Below, piece by piece: positions 1 through 10,838 of a stretch of DNA of 64,000 bases. The first letter of the stretch is position 1. Every line of letters begins with the position of its first letter. The notes below the pieces were generated by a model that saw only the letters and a list, made by a program, of their open reading frames with translations, was not told where the DNA came from and made no database searches. A program made the position numbers and the translations under genes. This DNA is from Sinonovacula constricta (taxonomy: Eukaryota > Mollusca > Bivalvia > Cardiida > Solecurtidae): NCBI GenBank assembly GCA_007844125.1, contig CM017567.1:30233564-30297563 (forward strand), read 5' to 3'.

Positions 1-135
1 CCGATTTGTAACTCCTCTGCCCATGTGGGTATGAGTCCCTTTCAGGACTTAATGTGGGAAGGTCTTCCAGCTGACTTGCTGTGCTCCATTGGTTCCTCCA
101 CCAAATAGCTGGACATCACTATAATGATTTTATAA
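1..135 (+). repeat. SINE fragment, tRNA-derived family with conserved central domain
   Basis: The block resembles copies at 57.15-57.35 kb (+), 61.95-62.11 kb (+), 34.73-34.93 kb (-) and 43.61-43.78 kb (-). Shared segments are a T-arm/B-box-like stretch followed by a 'gtgggaaggt..tccagct' core and a 'ggttc/ggctctacc' tail. Such a central core is reminiscent of widely distributed metazoan SINE superfamilies such as MetaSINEs; that name is recall and was not checked. The copy is diverged and cut by the window edge. Confidence 0.5.
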
Positions 136-985
136 TGATCATATAATTGGTCGCTGCGATGTATTGTAAAAAAAAAAAAAAAAACATGCAGTAAACAAAT
201 GACCATGATGTTTATACAGAATTTTTTGTTCGGCGTGATCTTGCTGGATTTTTTTTTTTTTTCGTAAATCCAAATATGTTTTAGGCTATTATAAAATCTT
301 TTGACCTACTTGACTTTCCGCTTTGATAGTTTAACATTATATAATATGTTACACAGAATGATATGTCAAATCAAAATCTCATGTCATATTTTCATATTAT
401 GAGACTCAAACAAACCAATAAATTTATTTTAAAGAAAAATATACAAAGTCAAATTTAATATATTTAGATGAAGTCTGGAATCAAACTGCTGACAGTCAAT
501 ATTTTCATACCTTTTTTCCTAAACATTAAAGCTTGCTATGATAGCAATGTTTGCACTGTTGTAGACTTATCACTAGAAACTGTGTTTTTAGGTCAAATTA
601 GAATTTCTGGAAACATAAAAATTTAATTAAAACATGTTTCTAAAATATAATCTTAATCTATATATGAATTGATAACATAACATTTTCTTGATGACCCTCA
701 CTTTTCCATGATGTGGAATGACCTCCAAAATTTGGAATTGCCAGAAACACTGCCATCGCAGTAACTAGAGTACTGGCCCCTGATATGAAAGGCCTTGGAT
801 TTTACTCCAGGCCAAAGTATACCAGTAACTAAACAGTGTTACTCCTGTAACTTCCTTTGGATACATGCTACTAATAAAGTTTGTTTCAAGCCTGTGTTTT
901 AATTAATATCTTCCCCCTTAAAAAGCAAGATCCACCAGAAAACAAACAAGAATTTTATTAAAAATAGAGACATAAGTAAAGGTCC

Positions 986-1413
986 TTCAAAGGTGGTATC
1001 CGACAGTTTGGACCAAACATATTTCCATTAAATATCTTAAGAAACTGTGAACCATAATGCCTTAATCATCATTACAAACATGTATTTCCTGTCTGAGCTA
1101 TGATGCTATTTTCAAACTAAGAAAATCACGTGACCACTTATGTTTTAGCTCATCTATGTCATCCGCTCTGACGTCGATGCCTTTTGTTAGCAGGTATCTC
1201 AAGCGTTCTTATTTATAGACTTGAAACGAATTAATATTTTAAGAGTTAATTAATGAGTAAAACTGCCCTAAAATTGAGATACAGTTGAGATATTCAACGC
1301 TTAGACTAAAGTATCAGTTTTTTCTCCAGAAAATTATGCACAAACACCCTAAACAGAGGTCATATATTGTTACATGTATTAGATATAGGCAAATTGTCGG
1401 ATACCGCCTTTAA
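986..1413. mobile_element. MITE copy A (GGTGGTATCCGACAG family), intron of STK16-like gene
   Basis: The element begins with AAAGGTGGTATCCGACAGTT and ends with the inverse of that sequence, about 430 bp apart. Its interior shares blocks with at least eight other copies in this window, including a CACGTGAC site and a TGACGTC site. No coding capacity is seen. It is a non-autonomous TIR element by structure; the superfamily is unproven, but the TTAA-like edges would fit a TTAA-targeting transposase. Confidence 0.75.
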
Positions 1414-1547
1414 ACCAAGTTATTGTGTTTGTGGGGCTATGTTATGAATATATATATATATATACAGTTATATATAAAGGTAGGACATGTACATCTTTCT
1501 TAAGAAATATTAATTTACTTTTAAAACATTTTGTTATCATTTATTAG

Positions 1548-1643
1548 GATGAAGCTGGAGAGAGATGCAGTATGCTGTACAGGGCACCAGAGCTGTTTAA
1601 TGTTGAACCTGGTACCAATGTTGATGAAAGAACAGATATATGG
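1548..1643 (+). CDS. STK16: STK16-like kinase, first visible exon (activation segment and APE motif)
   Basis: This 96-nt exon runs from a TTATTAG acceptor to a GTAGGT donor and encodes 32 residues in phase 0. It contains YRAPELF (kinase subdomain VIII) and DERTDIW, the start of subdomain IX. The YRAPELF...DERTDxW combination matches STK16 (PKL12/MPSK1), a NAK-family Ser/Thr kinase that in vertebrates is lipid-modified and found at Golgi and membranes. The ATP-binding lobe and catalytic loop must be encoded upstream of this window, so the gene is partial only because of the window edge. Family assignment is from recognised sequence, not a database search. Confidence 0.85.
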
Positions 1644-4024
1644 GTAGGTTTCAATTTTCATTTTATTGCCCCACTGGCCAAACTAATATCCCATAAGCAT
1701 GTCGCTGTCCTTGTTGGGTAAAACAAGAAGAGTTCTCTCAGATGTCATTGCTTCAGGGAGGGTTTGTTGTTCTTGTTTCTAGACACCTTTACCTTTTGCT
1801 TTATTTTGTTTTTAGCTTTACTTTTTTCAAGGTAGAAATTAATCTATTGTCCTGAATTTCTTGTTTGTGTTCTGCAATATTAAGATCCATTTCTCGTAAA
1901 CTGTCAAAGAAACCTCAAACTTGGAACACTTATTCACTTTCAAAAGGGGATCCCATGTTAAAAGGGCAGATAACTCTAAAATTATTTTGCCAGTGTTATG
2001 CTTCTATCTTCAAAAGACATAAGTGGTCTTAGAGTTATTCTCTTTTGTAAACAAAAAGGGATCTGACATGAGTGTTCATTGAGTTATTCTCCTTTTGTAA
2101 ATAAAAAAAAGGGATCTGACATGGGTGTTCATGGAGTTATTCCCCTTTTGAAAATAAAAAGGGATCTGACATGGGTGTTCATGGAGTTATTCCCCTTTTG
2201 AAAATAAAAAGGGATCTGACATGAGTGTTCATTGAATTATTCCCCTTTTGTAAATAAAAATAAGTACCTGGCTTTAGTTTTTATTGAAAAGTGAATGCAA
2301 TGTATATTAAACAAATTGGATTAAATGATACAAAATGAGGCTCTGCCAAAATTCACATCCTTTTATCCAACTAGTTTATATTTTCCATAATAGATGAACA
2401 TAAATGTTGCATTCTTTTTATACTATAACCATTAAACAGATGTTGTTTTTTGTTATCTATGAATCACCTCAATAATTAACTATTGTGTTATTGAAAGGAA
2501 CCAAATGGGTGTAACTTAATGAAGATACATCGCTATGTGCAAATGTTCATTATTCTATATAGCATTGAGAAAAATGGAGCATGCTGCCTCAGACAACATT
2601 TGTTTTAAAAATCACATACAGGAATTTAACTATAGAAGGAAGGCTGGTTTGTTTACGAATATCTGTTCCATTTGTGAATATTTTATGGCAAGTGTAATGT
2701 TTGACCTCTGTGAAAGTCATCGGAAATGCTCAGACACTGCAGCCAAAAATAAACTATATCAAATGGATCTAATTGGTCAAATCTGTTGTTGTTTTTTAAT
2801 AATCAGAGAGAATAAGCAATCTGCCAAGATTTTGGAAATGCTGGGTCCTGAGCCAACTAACATGAAAATTTTGGGCCATTTTGAAATTTTATTGGGCAAA
2901 GCATGAATTCATATTGTTGATGCAGAAGCTTGTTTGTCTAAGTAGTTTGTGAATTTAGTTACTTCTGTATGTTTGATACACACAAAAACATGACATTGTC
3001 TTCTCTTTCTCAGTATAAATCAAGCATTTATAATCATTTCTCATTTTTCTTTGAAAAGGGCATTTTTAATGTACATGGTTTCTTCTTTTTATTAAATCAC
3101 TGTCACCATCATTACCTGTTTCAGTATTGGGTGGAGACGCGTTAAGTTCTGTTGTTTTGTCAGTAGACTCTTGGGTGAAGACGGACTATTACAATAAAAA
3201 AAATTGTTTCAACACCATATTACCATTCTTACTATTTCCCACAAATGGATCACTTACTAGCAATGACAAGATTTACAACATCAAGACTCAACAATAAAAC
3301 AAATTTGGGCAAATAACAACAGACACCTGTTTATATACTCGATGTTAAATTTTTCATTCAGTTTTTTGTGAGAACAATAATTCATTTATGATATTTGTAT
3401 TGTAAGCCTGTTGTGACACAGACCATAAATAAGCATAAATGAGATGCATGATTTGTATATATTATCATTGTAGCTCTACACCATATTCCTATAGAATCAA
3501 TTATCATTTAGGGTAAAAAAAAATATCTGATATTGAGTTTGTCTATTAAAGACGGATCCAGTGTTAAACTACTTTGAAAAAGGTATTTTGTTAGCATGCT
3601 ATTTAGTTCCTTATGTCACTTAAATAGATCACATATAGAATTAAATAAAGTCACATCTTTTGTAGTGAAAATTTCAGGGTAAATTGGTGAAGAGATTAAT
3701 CATTGTAATACTTCATTTAGAGTCACTTATATAAGCAATTCAAATCCAGAAGGGACAGATTACGACCGCCATAGTAATTCTTTCTTACTAATTTTGGTGA
3801 ATAATTTTGTACATACTGGCCCATCTTTTGGCATTTTCATGTGCCAATTTCATTTTATTAATTCAAGTGGAATTGATTTTTTATTTCACCATTAACAATA
3901 TTTTTCATCGCTCAGGCTATTAGTTTGGTTAGGTGACAATTTTAAATCCCAATTTTATATTCATGGCAAATATTCTTTACATGTTACAAATGATTGTATG
4001 TATGTGTAACCTTCTATTTTCCAG
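1644..4024 (+). other. Intron of STK16-like gene
   Basis: The intron is bounded by a GT donor at 1644 and an AG acceptor at 4023-4024. It contains a small tandem array at 2.03-2.26 kb and a 123-codon open frame at 2535-2906 with no recognisable protein features. Nothing else in it looks functional. Confidence 0.7.
2030..2262. repeat. Tandem repeat, unit about 58 bp, about 4 copies
   Basis: Successive units share 'aaaagggatctgacatg', 'gtgttcat' and 'gagttattc'. The two central copies are nearly identical, while the outer copies differ at several positions, suggesting recent homogenisation in the middle. Confidence 0.85.
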
Positions 4025-4149
4025 TCATTGGGCTGCACGCTTTATGCGATGGCGTACAAGGAGTCACCATTTGAGAAGGTGTATCAGCGTGGGGATAGCA
4101 TTCCTTTGGCTGTCATGTCCGACACAGTCAAGTTTCCTACCAATTCTGG
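4025..4149 (+). CDS. STK16: STK16-like kinase, penultimate coding exon (subdomains IX-X)
   Basis: The exon is 125 nt, opening after a TTTTCCAG acceptor and ending at a GTAATA donor in phase 2. Spliced to the previous exon it reads ...DERTDIW|SLGCTLYAMAYKESPFEKVY. WSLGC is the conserved kinase subdomain IX signature, and the following YQRGDSIPLAV stretch resembles STK16 rather than AAK1/BIKE/GAK. Both splice junctions keep frame with their neighbours. Confidence 0.9.
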
Positions 4150-5702
4150 GTAATACCATGTTGATTTTGTTAGCTTTTGTAAGGTTAGAATCAAAAGGGA
4201 AAGAATAGCTTCCAAGTAAATGAAAGATTGTTAGTGGTACGTCTATCCTAACAAACAAGCAGGTAGGAATAAACATGGGTGTGTCTGAGGTTAGGTCATT
4301 AAGTTGTTAGATGCTTAATTGGTGTTATGATGAATAATATAAAGCAAGTACAATAGAAAATATAAAAAGAATTTGAAAATTAACACAGCTGTTGTGTTGT
4401 TTACTTTAATGTTGACTTGTATGCCAAATTTTAAGAAAATTATCCACCCAGTTTTAAATTTATGAGTATGTTTTCCTTTAAAATTGGTTTTTACGGTGTC
4501 TCCTCTTTTTTAGAAATAAAAAAACTCATGATATTATATCATGTGTTTTGCTAATGAGTATTGATTGGATACAAAATAAAGTATATGACAAGCCAACAAA
4601 ACATGTTACTTGATTGGTTTAGCTCAAACTGTTCCAAAAATGTAATTGATTGTTTACAAACCCAACTCGTTTAAGACTGATTTTCCCTTTTTCTGTGCTT
4701 ACTTGCTTTAAAATAATTATAAGATCATCAAGCTCTTGATAGCCAAACAAATTGTTTCAGAGCTGCCCAAAATGTTTTATAAAGTATTTTGGTTGATGCT
4801 GCATCATATGAAATATTTCACCACATGGTTTTGATTTGTTTAAACTTCGATTGTATTGGGTAACATTTGTACTCAAAATTAGCATAAATCATAAAAAAAT
4901 CATTTACAAAAAAATAAAACTACACATGTTTCCTTCTTAATCTAGTAGAGTGGTGCAGATATGATTGTCATAGTGAAATAGTAGGAAGAAAAAAAGTTGA
5001 CCATGTGTCCTCATACTGGAATTTGAACCCTCAATTCCCAGTTTTGAATATTTTAAACCCTGATTTTGATACTCTCCAATTGGAGGTGCAGCATTACATT
5101 TGCTCTACCTTAAATACCTAAAGAACTTGTATCAAGCATGGTATATTTCCCAGGGACAACTTCATATCTAAGTTTTGAAACAGATAACTATGTTTTATGT
5201 ATCTTAACACCAAGGGTGTTTAGGAATTTTTTTTTCTGACTTTTTTTTATTCTTTTTTTTCTAGATCTCTTTTTTCAAGATTACTTGTGCTATTTTGCAT
5301 TTAAACATCCCAATCATTTTCTCTTTCCTTTGAATTTTTTTTTCCATGCCACAGCTATAAAGTAGAGACAGCTTTTTAGCTTTATTTCTGTCTGTTTATT
5401 CTTCTGTCTTAAATCATTTTCTAGTTGATTTATCTCCCATTTTTATTTGTGAAGGATAGTCTTGGAGGAACGTATGGGAAGAGCACTAGAAATGTTTAAC
5501 GGAAGATATGCTCACATGAATACTTTGCATTGACTGGGATTCGGTCCCAAGCACTGGATGTCTAACACAGTATTCTTATTTCAGCCACCCATAGGTTCAA
5601 GGACTATTCCTTCAAATGTGGTCTTCTCTTTATCCAGTTGGTTTTAAAATTTTACTATTTAAACATTTTCTGTCAACATGTTTTGATTTGTTTTATTTCC
5701 AG
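4150..5702 (+). other. Intron of STK16-like gene
   Basis: AT-rich intron of 1.55 kb ending in a pyrimidine-rich TTTTATTTCCAG acceptor. No repeat family or coding signal was recognised in it. Confidence 0.7.
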
Positions 5703-5829
5703 GTATTCCACGGCAATAGATGAAACTATCAAAGAGTGTATGGTGATAAACCCTATGGAGAGACCATTCATTGACCAGATCTTGAACCGAGTTCAGACAC
5801 ATTGTAACAAGGCATCCAATGTGGCATGA
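5703..5829 (+). CDS. STK16: STK16-like kinase, terminal coding exon
   Basis: The exon starts with the single base completing the phase-2 codon of the previous exon and encodes about 42 residues before a TGA stop at 5827-5829. It includes INPMERPFIDQIL, the kinase subdomain XI motif with the invariant arginine. The tail after it is short (about 20 residues), as expected for STK16, which is little more than a kinase domain. The three visible exons give the C-terminal ~116 residues of the protein. Confidence 0.9.
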
Positions 5830-6336
5830 TACACCCTTATACCTAAAAAAATGATCCAATAAGTTGAAAATTCCGTATATCTGGTAATTCTGTTGTGCAG
5901 AGTGTTTTAACTCTTTGTTTCCACCAGGAAACATATATACTGTAATAATTTTGGCAGTCTAAAATTCCCGTTTCAAAATGCTAGAAATGTTTTAGTTATC
6001 TCCCTTGAGGGAAGGTATTTTCATATACTTTACGTAAAAATATAATCAATTTGATTTTTAATTTGATTTTTAAAAAGTTTTAAAAGTGAAAAAAATTCTT
6101 AAGTTTTCTTCTGTAACAATATACCAAATACCTATTCACAAGGGAGGTATGAATGTAGTTTTCAACAGAGTAAAGTCCCTTTTCTTAAGAAAAGTGGGAA
6201 TAGTTATGCTTTGAAGACCATCTAAATAGTGTCATTCCAATGTGGTGTGAGAACTTCTACTTCTGTATTTGTAAAATGGTTCAAGAAAAACTTATTGCAA
6301 CCTTTTATTTGAAGGAAACACCATTTACTCTATGAA

Positions 6337-6342
6337 AATAAA
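6337..6342 (+). terminator. Candidate polyadenylation signal AATAAA for STK16-like gene
   Basis: First canonical AATAAA after the stop codon, about 510 nt downstream. A second canonical copy lies at 7340-7345, beyond the SINE. Usage is unproven. Confidence 0.35.
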
Positions 6343-6537
6343 ACATACTCATCTTACTGATGTTTCAGCAAGTAAAGGGTAAAACCAATATGTCATGTTA
6401 AAATGTGTCGCCCTATCAAAAATTCAAGATTAAAATTCCATATAGTTTGATATGAAGACAAATTCTTTAAAAAGAGTTGATATGCATTGTAACAAAGCAC
6501 CTAACATGTCTTCTACGTTTGTGTCTCTAACAAACCA

Positions 6538-6862
6538 GACCTGGTAGGGCAGTCAGTAGAGCATTGACACCAGGTACAAGAGGTTTTGCAGAAATTATGG
6601 CCTAATTCCCCCAATCCAGTTTTACATGTATTTGATGAAGACAAACTGTTGGATACCAACTTTAAAAATTGTATTAGTTTAGCTCCCTTGATAAAGTTTA
6701 AGCAAATATAAGGGTAGTTCCAAGACTGGCTGATCCAATGTCAGGATAATGTGACATGGTTTGGTATCTTGCCAGGTGTTCATGGCATGCTATACACATT
6801 GAAGACAACAGTATATCTGGTTCAAGTGGAGACTTTCTCCAGATAACTGGAATTATCCAAAC
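6538..6862 (+). repeat. Old tRNA-derived SINE interrupted by a MITE end
   Basis: The head (gacctggtagggcagtcagtagagc) and the body (agctcccttg...ctccagataactgga) match the better-preserved SINE at 10.49-10.83 kb. Between them, at about 6588-6667, the B-box region is replaced by sequence matching the terminal ~80 bp of the GGTGGTATCC MITE family, ending in 'aactgttggataccaactttaa'. The SINE is therefore older than, or was rearranged with, the MITE fragment. Confidence 0.75.
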
Positions 6863-6904
6863 CGTAATTAACAATTTATTTAAACATAATTTAAATTTTG
6901 CTGA

Positions 6905-7087
6905 CATTTTACTTGCTGGAAACACCATTATTGTGGGGTATTTTTTATGTTAACCCTTTTCTTGCTGGATACACAATTAGGGTGGGGAATGTTTTATGTT
7001 AAGCCTTTAGTTGCTGCAAACACTATTAGGTTGGGGTATGTTTTATGTTAACCCTTTACTTGCTGGAAACACCATTAGAGTGGGATA
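6905..7087. repeat. Tandem repeat, unit about 57 bp, about 3-4 copies
   Basis: Repeated blocks of 'cttgctggaaacaccatta', 'gtggggtat' and 'ttttatgttaaccctt' follow directly after the SINE at 6.54-6.86 kb. The copies are diverged. Confidence 0.8.
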
Positions 7088-8464
7088 TGATTTGTGTCAA
7101 GCAATCAAATATATGCATTGTGAGGAGTGAGAGCAACAGCGTAATAATGGCTTAACTAAGCATAAATGTTGCAAGATGTACATATTGGTAACTGAAAACC
7201 CGCAGCTTTATTTGGTAAAAGTCTGTATATACTGTCTTACTGATTTAGCTTGTAAAGTCAATTATTTAAAAAAAATTGTTTTTGTATTTGCAGATATTTA
7301 AAGCATTGTTATAATTCAAGTAGCCATTTGTCTTTGTATAATAAAGATTATTTCATTATATTTCAAAAGACCTAACTTGTAGAGACATTTCTTACAGTTT
7401 TCACTGATTTTACTTAAGAAGGTCAGTGTATAATGCTGACTGCAATTATTTAAAATTCATTTTATTTGTGAACGTTTGATGCATCATATGTATGCTTAAT
7501 GCTATAAATTGTTTTAAGCAGTTTACATGTTATGAAGCATATTGGGTATTTATTTTTAAAAAATCCCTTTTTTCCACTTCTCAACATGTGAAATGTCATT
7601 GTTATGCACATTGCTATTGTTGTTTGTATAAACTATATTATTTATTGTTTGTTTGTAAATGGTTTTGATTTTGAATTGTTCTGTACAGTGCAATATACAC
7701 AAAGGGACCAAAATATGTCTTTGCTTTGATTTGTGCTTGGTGTTTTTGATTGGGAAACATTAATATTATGGGTTTACTTTCTCCCTGGGATTTCTTGCTA
7801 ATTTTAACTTAGTTTGCTTATATTTTAAATCATTTACATAAGTTATGTAAATGTAGTGTTTATTTAGATATTTTTTGTGAATGTTAAACTATAAGCTTAA
7901 GTTGTATTTTATTTCATTTTAGAGAGATAACATCTTGTAAAAAACAAATAAAAAACATACAAAATGGTTGCCACATTGCACGTAGTTATTATTATTATTA
8001 TTAAATCATACAAAATAAATAGAAATAACACCATTTTCTGTCTAACTTTTGAACTTGTGTGAATTTATATTTTTCACATCAATTAAGGCATTTTTATGAC
8101 TGTTATACAGTTTGATAGGGAAAAAAAACAGCATCAATGCTGTCAAGGGCACAGTCTCCAGCTTAGAATAAACATCTTCCAGTTGAACAAGAGACCAATA
8201 AGCTCATGAAGACTGACAATCAAATTTCTTTTTGCCAATAAAAGTTGTTTTGCTATATAACATTCTGTTGTTGTTGATTTAAGAAATTTACCAATTATTG
8301 TTTAAAGTTTAAGCAATCATTTTATGTTTCAAAAAAACAGAAATTCCATGATTAACAATAACATTCCACTAAATCTACACCTAATGTTTTGGGACATATT
8401 AAATTCTGATGGAATTTATAAGTGTCCTTTTTTATGGGCTTGGAAATAATGTTATTGTGTTAGG

Positions 8465-9697
8465 GCTATGAATAATAAAGGTTTGGTGTATGAATAGTAA
8501 TGGTAATAATTAGGGGTATGAATTATAATGGTTAGGGATATGAATTATTATGGTAACAATTAGGGGTATGAATTATAATGGTAATAAGTAGGGGTATGAA
8601 TTATAATTTTAATAATTAGGGGTGTGGATTATTATGGTAATAATTAGGGGTATGAATTATAATGGTAATAATTAGGGGTATGAATTATATTTGCAATAAT
8701 TAGGGGTGTGGATTATAATGGTAATAATTAGGGGTATGAATTATAATGGTTAGGGATATGAATTATTATGGTAACAATTAGGGGTATGAATTATAATGGT
8801 AATAAGAAGGGGTATGAATTATAATTTTAATAATTAGGGGTGTGGATTATTATGGTAATAATTAGGGGTATGAATTATAATGGTAATAATTAGGGGTATG
8901 AATTATATTTGCAATAATTAGGGGTGTGGATTATAATGGTAATAATTAGGGGTATGAATTATAATGGTAATAATTAGGGGTATGAATTATATTTGCAATA
9001 ATTAGGGGTATGAATTATAATTTTAATAATTAGGGGTGTGGATTATAATGGTAACAATTAGGGGTATGAATTATATTTGCAATAATTAGGGGTATGAATT
9101 ATAATGGTAATAATTAGGGGTGTGGATTATAATGGTAATAATTTGGGGTATGAATTATATTTGCAATAATTAGGGGTATGAATTATAATGGTAATAATTA
9201 GGGGTGTGGATTATAATGGTAATAATTAGGGGTATGAAGTATAATGGTAATAATTAGGGGTATGAATTAAATTTGCAATAATTAGGGGTATTAATTATAA
9301 TTTTAATAATTAGGGGTATGAAATAAAATGCTTTGTGGTATGAATTATAATGGTACTAATTAGAGGTATGAAATATAACGATTAGGGGTATAAATTATAA
9401 TGGTAATAATTAGGGGTATGAATTATAATGGTAATAATTAGGGGTATGAATTTTAATGGTAATCATAAGGGGCATGATTTATAATGGTAATAATTAGGGG
9501 TATGAATTATAATGGTCATAATTAGGGTATGAAATATAATTGTTTGGGGGTATGAATTATAATGGTTATAATCAGGGGTGAGAATTATAATGGTAATAAT
9601 AAGGGGTAAAAATTATAATTGTAATAATTAGAGGTATGAATTATAATGGTAATAATTAGGGGTATGAATTATAATGGTAATAATTAGGAGTATGAAT
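8465..9697. repeat. 28-bp minisatellite with ~218-bp higher-order period
   Basis: About 44 copies of an AT-rich unit (consensus close to 'aattataatggtaataattaggggtatg'), with variants such as 'gtgtggatt', 'atttgcaataatt' and 'ttagggatatg'. The ordered set of variants near 8531 recurs from about 8749, a period of about 218 bp (close to eight units), so a multi-unit block was duplicated. The array stops exactly where the inferred LTR starts. Confidence 0.95.
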
Positions 9698-10434
9698 TGT
9701 TATGTACAGTGGTACACCAGCATTTAAGGTTATGGTAGTCAGGTTAAGGGTTGTTTACCGGTGTAGTATTAGTGATGTAGCATTCGCGTAACTGCTAGAA
9801 AGAAAAGGATCATTCAAGACAATTCATTTGTTTATTTTTAACTGGGGTTCGAGAATGTTCTGGGTTTCGTGAATGTTCTAGACACTTCTGCGTTCTAGAT
9901 AATTCTTTGGGTTTATATAAGGGCGTGTTAGCCGATTTAAAGGAAGTTTGGATACAAAGTTTGGACATAGTGTTTGGGCATTGAGTTTGGAAATACTTGC
10001 AGCTTCTATATTAAATCGTTTCTGTGTTGGAACTAACGTGGACTTATTATATTCTACAGTGATATAAATATTAAAGTGTTGGATTTGGAATTTAATTAAT
10101 TACATTCGTGTATTGTTCTACCTTTGGATTATTTCAACTGTGCTTATCTACGAGGACATTCTACTGAAAACGCTTCAGGATTATTCGACGTTGGATTATT
10201 AATTGGACTATTAAAGGGACAAACTGTAAGCTAACATTTATTTTGCATTCTCAAATTTTGTCTGATATATTTGTTATTATTTTGTTACGCCATAGATTTA
10301 ATTGTGTATTAATTAAAAAAAAACATAATTGTACTAGTTTGTTGCTGGCTTGTTCTTTCTGTTACACCATTTCGTCGTTTAGTAAACATGCCATTTTTAT
10401 TAATAAATCTTAAATAGCGACACCGGTCGTAACA
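9698..10434 (+). mobile_element. Putative 5' LTR of a Ty3/gypsy-type retrotransposon
   Basis: The boundaries are inferred from terminal TGTTA...TAACA, with a tRNA primer binding site four bases after the right end. Inside are a TATA box (tttatataag, about 9912-9921), consistent with U3, and an AATAAA at 10402-10407 near the right end, consistent with R/U5. No matching 3' LTR was found in the window, so the boundaries rest on structure alone. Confidence 0.7.
9913..9920 (+). promoter_or_regulatory. TATA box in the LTR
   Basis: TATATAAG-type box within the inferred U3, about 490 bp upstream of the LTR AATAAA. Activity is unknown and the element is decayed. Confidence 0.45.
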
Positions 10435-10438
10435 GAAA

Positions 10439-10456
10439 TGGGGGCTCGTCCGGGAT
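10439..10456 (+). promoter_or_regulatory. Retrotransposon primer binding site, tRNA-Pro type
   Basis: The 18 bases TGGGGGCTCGTCCGGGAT follow the LTR end after four bases. They equal the tRNA-Pro-complementary site known from gammaretroviruses such as MLV (recalled). They contain the expected TGG start complementary to a tRNA CCA end. Confidence 0.8.
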
Positions 10457-10488
10457 TTGAAACATTAAAGGATAACTCTGCTATATTT

Positions 10489-10832
10489 GACCGGACCTGG
10501 TAGCGCAATCGGTAGAGCGTCGGCTCCAGGTACGGGAGGCCCCGGGTTCGATCCCGGGCCGCGACATACCAAAGTCGTTAAAAATGGTAGTGGTGAAGCT
10601 CCCTTGCTAACGCTCAAGCAAATATAAGGGTAGTTCCACGACTGGTTGGCCCGGTGTCAGGATAATGTGACTGGGTGTGGTATCATGCCAGGTGTTCACG
10701 GCATGCTATACACAGTGAAGGTAGCACTATATCTGCTTCAAGTGGACACCGTCTCCAGATAACTGAAATACTGTTGGTGGGACGATAAACTCAATAAACA
10801 ATCTGCTATATATATATTTTTTTTTTTTTTTT
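10489..10832 (+). mobile_element. tRNA-derived SINE inserted in the retrotransposon leader
   Basis: The 5' head of about 75 bp looks like a tRNA, with an A box (tagcgcaatcggtagagc) and a B box (ggttcgatccc). It is followed by a non-tRNA body of about 230 bp shared with the copy at 6.54 kb and by a tail of TA repeats and a T run. It lies between the primer binding site and gag of the LTR element, so it inserted after that element. The family may be the molluscan V-SINE 'RUDI' or a relative; this is recall, unverified. It is not called as a tRNA gene because of the body and the second copy. Confidence 0.85.
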
Positions 10833-10838
10833 TTTTTT

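Larger units (their letters stand above)
5830..8464 (+). other. STK16-like 3' UTR and downstream intergenic sequence
   Basis: AT-rich sequence after the stop codon. It contains candidate AATAAA signals at 6337-6342 and 7340-7345, an old SINE at 6.54-6.86 kb and a short tandem array at 6.9-7.09 kb. Which poly(A) signal is used cannot be decided from sequence. No coding signal is seen. Confidence 0.5.

Noticed and set aside
2535..2906. 123-codon frame inside an STK16 intron
   Set aside because: No splice sites in suitable phase, no motif, and lies between two well-joined kinase exons.
8465..9697. CRISPR-like regular repeat spacing
   Set aside because: Units are contiguous, with no unique spacers, in an animal genome; this is a minisatellite.
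10489..10565. Apparent tRNA gene
   Set aside because: The A and B boxes are real, but the unit continues into a shared 230-bp body with a simple-sequence tail and has a second copy at 6.54 kb, so it is a SINE.
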